Shown here piece by piece: positions 33,912 through 37,337 of a DNA stretch of 37,337 bases. The notes under the pieces are model-generated. The model was not told the DNA's origin. It searched no databases and was given only the letters and a program-made list of their open reading frames with translations. This stretch comes from Bordetella parapertussis (GTDB taxonomy: Bacteria > Pseudomonadota > Gammaproteobacteria > Burkholderiales > SG8-41). Numbering within the stretch: the stretch's first letter is position 1; each line of letters starts with the position of its first letter. The DNA lies in NCBI GenBank assembly GCA_945901405.1, contig CAMDLH010000044.1, forward strand, positions 1 through 37,337, in the 5' to 3' direction. The position numbers and the translations under genes were made by a program.

Positions 33912-35429
33912 CTACGCCGCGGCTCTAACAGGCTTCTTCTTGGCCTGCGCCGCCGTGGCATGCATCGAAGCATAAGCCGCGTGCGCGGCCGCTTCGGCGT
34001 CGCCCACGTGCACCGCGTAACCCATGTCTTCAAGCACGGAGCCGAGCGCGGACAAACACAACATTACGTTGTCCGGACGGCACGAGTAGCCCATCAAGCC
34101 GAAGCGCCAGATTTTGCCGGCCAGGGGGCCCAAGCCCGCGCCGATTTCGATGCCGAATTCGTCGAGCAGGGTCTTGCGCACCTGGGCTTCGTTGACGCCC
34201 GTGGGGCAATGCACGGCGTTCATTTCGGGCACCTGGTATTTTTCATTCACCAGGAATTTCAGGCCCATGCCTTCGAGGCCGGCTTTCAACGCGATGTGGT
34301 GACGCTTGTGGCGCGCCCAGCAGTTTTCCAGGCCTTCCTCGCGGATCAACAGCAGCGCTTCGTGCAGGCCAAACAGCGAGTTGGTCGGCGCGGTGTGGTG
34401 ATAGGTGCGCGTGGTAGCACCCCAGTAGCCGAGCAGCAGGTTCATGTCCATGAACCAGCTATGAATTTTGTCTTTGCGGCTCTTGACGAAATCAACCACG
34501 CGCTCGCTGATCGACACCGGCGACAGGCCCGGCGTGCACGACAGGCACTTCTGGCTGGCGGAATACACCGCGTCGAATTTCCAGTCATCGACCCGTACTT
34601 CAACACCGCCGAGCGAAGTGACGGCATCCACAATCGTCAGCGCGTCATGCTTGTGCGCGATTTCGACCAGCGTTTTCGCATCCGACAACACGCCGGTGGA
34701 GGTTTCCGCATGCACGAATGCCACCAGACGCGCATCCGGATTTTTCTTCAGCGCATCTTCGAGTTTCTGCGGATCGACCGGCTCGCCCCATTTGTCTTCG
34801 ACGACGATGGCGGTGGCGCCACAGCGTTCGACGTTTTCGATCATGCGGCCGCCGAACACGCCGTTGCGGCACACGATGACTTTGTCACCGGGGGCAACCA
34901 TGTTGACGAAGCAGAATTCCATGCCCACCGAACCGGGGCCGGAGATCGGGAACGTCAGCGGATTCTTGGTTTGATACACGTAACGCAGCAGCGATTTCAG
35001 TTCTTCCATCATCTCGACGAACACCGGATCGAGATAACCGATCGCAGGCTGGCTCATGGTGGTGAGCACGCGCGGATGAATCTCCGTCGGGCCCGGGCCG
35101 AGCAACGTGCGCTGCGGCGGGTGGAAAGAATTGATGCGTTTGGATGGTGCGTAATCGTTGCTCATGGTGTCGCTCCCAGCGTTAGGTATGTAAAGATTTT
35201 CGCCGTCCGGACGCGATTTCAACCGGATCGGTTTGCGTTCTGTTGCTTCATTCAACACATCGGCTGCGGTCACATCGCCGCCGGTGACTTGCTCCACTTC
35301 CATCGCCCAGCGCGCTGGCACGTAGCCCGACTTCACCCAATTGTTGACCACCGCGCGGTCAAGACTAAAGCGGCGGGCCACTTCGGCCTGACTGCCGAAA
35401 ATTTCTACGAGGCGTTCTGCGCAATTCAT
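33912..35429 (-). CDS. Serine/alanine-glyoxylate aminotransferase with an in-frame N-terminal HTH
   Basis: Residues 89-505 are a class V PLP aminotransferase of the AGXT/SgaA type: RTLLGPGPTEIHPRVL, FPISGPGSVGMEF, VDAVTSLGGVEV, PLP lysine in SASQKCLSCTPGLSP (residue 294), HHTAPTNSLFGLHEALLLI and a Lys/Ala tail. It transfers amino groups between serine or alanine and glyoxylate. Residues 1-88 are a Cro/YdaS-like HTH in the same frame with no stop between. An internal ATG at 35165 with GGGAG nearby would give the usual 417-residue enzyme; an AGGA site before 35429 supports the long form. Either two start sites are used or the protein is a real fusion. Confidence 0.8.
   Translation of the reverse strand: MNCAERLVEIFGSQAEVARRFSLDRAVVNNWVKSGYVPARWAMEVEQVTGGDVTAADVLNEATERKPIRLKSRPDGENLYIPNAGSDTMSNDYAPSKRINSFHPPQRTLLGPGPTEIHPRVLTTMSQPAIGYLDPVFVEMMEELKSLLRYVYQTKNPLTFPISGPGSVGMEFCFVNMVAPGDKVIVCRNGVFGGRMIENVERCGATAIVVEDKWGEPVDPQKLEDALKKNPDARLVAFVHAETSTGVLSDAKTLVEIAHKHDALTIVDAVTSLGGVEVRVDDWKFDAVYSASQKCLSCTPGLSPVSISERVVDFVKSRKDKIHSWFMDMNLLLGYWGATTRTYHHTAPTNSLFGLHEALLLIREEGLENCWARHKRHHIALKAGLEGMGLKFLVNEKYQVPEMNAVHCPTGVNEAQVRKTLLDEFGIEIGAGLGPLAGKIWRFGLMGYSCRPDNVMLCLSALGSVLEDMGYAVHVGDAEAAAHAAYASMHATAAQAKKKPVRAAA
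35166..35429 (-). other. Cro/YdaS-like HTH segment fused in frame ahead of the aminotransferase
   Basis: MNCAERLVEIFGSQAEVARRF, then SLDRAVVNNWVKSGYVPARW: helices 2 and 3 of a Cro-type HTH, followed by AMEVEQVTGG and ERKPIRLKSR. Similar HTH proteins of about 80-100 residues are usually free-standing. This one has no stop codon of its own before the aminotransferase ATG. Confidence 0.7.
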
Positions 35430-35503
35430 GGTTATTCCTTGGGTGCAAGAGTAACATGGCAAAATTAACTTGACAATATGAAGTTACAATTAAAGTATTT
35501 TAC

Positions 35504-35536
35504 GTAACTATTTGTTTTTAAACATTATTTATTTTT
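35504..35536 (+). repeat. AT-rich dispersed motif, copy F
   Basis: Reads GTAACTATTTGTTTTTAAA and continues AT-rich to 35536. It lies in the 203-base divergent region between the HTH-aminotransferase gene and the Bug receptor gene, probably near one of their promoters. Confidence 0.75.
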
Positions 35537-35632
35537 GCATCAAAAGCGAAAACCCAAAAATTCGGCTTTTGTAAGGGCCGAAGGCATGGTAACGTCACGC
35601 CACAATTCACAATTCAGACGCAGGAGTCGTGT

Positions 35633-36616
35633 ATGAAAAGGTGCATTCTGATGCTGGCCGCTGGCGTAATAGTCGCGCCGCAACTCGCGTTCGCCGCCGA
35701 GAAAACGGGTGCTTCGGGTGCGTACCCCAATAAATCCATTCGCCTGATCGTGCCGTTTCCGCCCGGCGGCGGTACCGATCTGGTGTCGCGCATATTGCAA
35801 CCCGCGGTCACAGCCGCACTCGGCCAGCAAATGCTCATCGACAATCGTGGCGGCGCGCAGGGCACCAGCGGCACAGCCATCGGCGCGAAAGCCAACCCCG
35901 ACGGCTACACGTTGATCATCGCGGAAATCGGCGCAACAGCAGTGGCTCCATGGATGTACGACAAAGTTCCGTTCGATGTGAGCCGCGATTTTGCGCCGAT
36001 CACCATGCTGATCGAGCAGCCGTACATCGTGTCGGTGCACCCGACCGTGCCCGCGAAAACACTCGCGGATTTTTTGAAACTCGCGGCGGCCAAGCCCAAC
36101 GGCTACAACTACGGCTCCGGCAACGTCACCGCGCATCTCGCACAAGAAGTTTTTTATCAGACCGCGAAATTGAAACTCACGCACATCCCCTATCGCGGCA
36201 GCGGCCCGGCGATGACCGCTGCACTCGGCGGCGAAGTGCAAACATTATTCTCCGGCCCCGGCGCTGCAATCCCGCAAATACGCGCGGGCAAAATCCGCGC
36301 GCTCGCCGTCACCACCGCCAAACGCACGCGCGAGTTGCCTGATGTGGCGACACTCGACGAACAAGGCTTCAAGGGCTTCGCCATCAGCGGCTGGTACGGC
36401 TTGATGGCGCCCGCGGGCACGCCGCAACCGATCATCACGCAATTAAACGGCGTGTTCACCAAGATATTGAGCGGCAGCGACGCCGCCAAACAATTGAGTG
36501 ATCGCGGCTACGACCCGACGCCGATGGCGCCGGAGGCATTCGGCAAATTCATGCTTGCCGAGTATCAGCGCTGGGGCAAGGCGGTTAAAGCCGCAGGCGT
36601 AAAAGCTACGGATTAG
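35633..36616 (+). CDS. Bug-family (TctC-like) periplasmic solute receptor
   Basis: A 327-residue complete receptor with signal peptide (KRCILMLAAGVIVAPQLAFA). Landmarks: YPNKSIRLIVPFPPGGGTDLVSRIL, DNRGGAQGTSG, ANPDGYTLI, FDVSRDFAPITML, HIPYRGSGPAMTAALGGEVQTLFSGPGAAIPQIRAGKIRALAVT and PAGTPQPII. It captures an unknown small organic acid in the periplasm. It is the only intact complete receptor of the three in this window. Its last 11 bases overlap, tail to tail, the end of the TPR gene. No transporter membrane genes are adjacent. Confidence 0.93.
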   Translation: MKRCILMLAAGVIVAPQLAFAAEKTGASGAYPNKSIRLIVPFPPGGGTDLVSRILQPAVTAALGQQMLIDNRGGAQGTSGTAIGAKANPDGYTLIIAEIGATAVAPWMYDKVPFDVSRDFAPITMLIEQPYIVSVHPTVPAKTLADFLKLAAAKPNGYNYGSGNVTAHLAQEVFYQTAKLKLTHIPYRGSGPAMTAALGGEVQTLFSGPGAAIPQIRAGKIRALAVTTAKRTRELPDVATLDEQGFKGFAISGWYGLMAPAGTPQPIITQLNGVFTKILSGSDAAKQLSDRGYDPTPMAPEAFGKFMLAEYQRWGKAVKAAGVKATD

Positions 36617-37244
36617 CCAGCAGGTGAATGTTGTTTTTGATGCGTGCCTTGTCGGCTTCCCGCATCGAGGCTTCAAGCAACAACCGATCATAGAGCATCA
36701 GGCTTTCCTTGGTGCGCCCCTTGCTCGACAGATACCAAGCCTTGTGCTCGGCCACGGCAAAGCGATAGTGCGGCCGCTCATACTTGATGCCGCGTTCGTA
36801 CCAATCGAGCGCGCGATCAGTCTGGCCCAACTTGTCGCAGACAACCGCCGCGCTCAAGCACGCATCGGCTTTATCCATCTCTGAAATGCCGCTCTCCACC
36901 AGCGACGTCAACGCGGCCAACGCGTCGCCGTGGCGTTCTTTTTCGACACAGTAGGCCGCCTTGCGCTGCGCCACGTCATAACGGCCCAATGCTTGATCGA
37001 ACACGATGCCGCGATCGTAGGCGTCGAGCGCTTGAAGCACCTGCCCCAACTGGTCGTGGACGATCGCCATGTTGATGCACGCCATCGCCTTACCGAAATC
37101 GTCGAGGTCACTATCGAGCAGTTGCGCAAATACCGCCAGCGCATCGTTGTGCCTGCCGCTGGTGACATGCTCGTTGGCGAGATGAAACAACGTGTCCTTG
37201 CAGCAAGCGTGAATGAAATTGATTGACGCCTCTGTTAACTTCAT
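36606..37244 (-). CDS. Tetratricopeptide-repeat protein
   Basis: A 212-residue protein of four to five TPR-like helix pairs: HLANEHVTSGRHNDALAVFAQLL, then AIVHDQLGQVLQALDAYDRGI, KAAYCVEKERHGDALAALTSLV, AVVCDKLGQTDRALDWYERGI and KAWYLSSKGRTKESLMLYDRLL. There is no signal peptide, so it is probably a cytoplasmic scaffold; partner unknown. An ATG at 37256 is an alternative start four codons earlier. It is divergent from the gene beginning at 37277. Confidence 0.8.
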   Translation of the reverse strand: MKLTEASINFIHACCKDTLFHLANEHVTSGRHNDALAVFAQLLDSDLDDFGKAMACINMAIVHDQLGQVLQALDAYDRGIVFDQALGRYDVAQRKAAYCVEKERHGDALAALTSLVESGISEMDKADACLSAAVVCDKLGQTDRALDWYERGIKYERPHYRFAVAEHKAWYLSSKGRTKESLMLYDRLLLEASMREADKARIKNNIHLLANP

Positions 37245-37276
37245 CAGCGGGTTCAATCTGATGAGGAGCAGAGGCG

Positions 37277-37337
37277 ATGGGCAAGATGACGGACATTACG
37301 CCAGTGATGGCGCAAGGCGGGAGCCTGCAAGAAATCT
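37277..37337 (+). CDS. Start of an unidentified gene (cut by the window end)
   Basis: Twenty codons starting MGKMTDITPVMAQGG after a GAGGAGCAGAGG ribosome site. The frame is open to the window edge. Too short to identify. Only about 30 bases separate it from the divergent TPR start. Confidence 0.4.
   Translation, partial: MGKMTDITPVMAQGGSLQEI

Noticed and set aside
33960..35468. A 502-codon open frame on the + strand, opposite the aminotransferase gene
   Set aside because: It mirrors a well-identified gene, and its translation is rich in His, Arg and Gln with no recognisable domain. Long antisense frames are common in GC-rich coding DNA.

Overview
The window is GC-rich chromosomal DNA from a betaproteobacterium, most likely a Burkholderiales member. 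The indications are three Bug-type (tripartite tricarboxylate, TctC-like) solute receptors, two lipid A acyltransferases divergent from metK, a dapF-DUF484-xerC cluster, hslVU, and a textbook SAH riboswitch in front of ahcY. No rRNA, tRNA, CRISPR array or complete transposon is visible. Nearly all protein calls rest on motif and family recognition by eye, without database searches.

Layout. 1-1404: end of a Bug receptor gene converging on a TorF-type porin gene, with a shared terminator. 1405-3777: nitrogen module glnK-amtB with an NtrC-like site, a sigma54 promoter and a strong terminator. 3827-6748: decayed remains of a SWIM-family gene fused to a DUF6493-family gene. 6924-7910: a brnT-brnA toxin-antitoxin cassette lying between two copies of the hslU 3' end. 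7809-9815: hslVU with a heat-shock-type promoter. 9845-13424: a TonB-like protein and an ABC exporter-type module (ATPase, FtsX/MacB permease, small Cys-rich periplasmic protein, DUF3299 protein) that resembles metal-related operons. 13569-16830: a truncated DUF885 protein, yidD, a cupin and a PilZ-like protein. 16885-21583: rlmI, xerC, DUF484, dapF, a CoA-binding protein and a GNAT acetyltransferase. 21580-23279: two acyltransferases.

23354-28449 is the activated methyl cycle: metK makes SAM, ahcY removes SAH under an SAH riboswitch, and metF supplies methyl-THF. A Phd/PIN toxin-antitoxin pair and an orphan Thoeris-like TIR protein are wedged between metK and ahcY. 28451-31352: a VOC protein, a frameshifted Bug receptor gene and its divergent frameshifted LysR regulator gene. 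31453-33874: mgtE, a vapBC pair and a TfoX-domain protein. 33912-37337: a serine/alanine-glyoxylate aminotransferase with an in-frame HTH extension, an intact Bug receptor, a TPR protein and the first codons of another gene.

The most striking unexplained signal is a short AT-rich motif, consensus RTAANNNWTTGTTTTTAWT. It occurs nine times in ungapped alignment, eight of them on the + strand. Seven copies sit between or at the edges of genes. Two sit inside conserved genes (rlmI and dapF), where they appear to replace sequence without changing protein length. One copy forms the stop codon of the truncated DUF885 gene. Four genes carry single-base frameshifts, three of them at short homopolymers; these could be real decay or assembly error.
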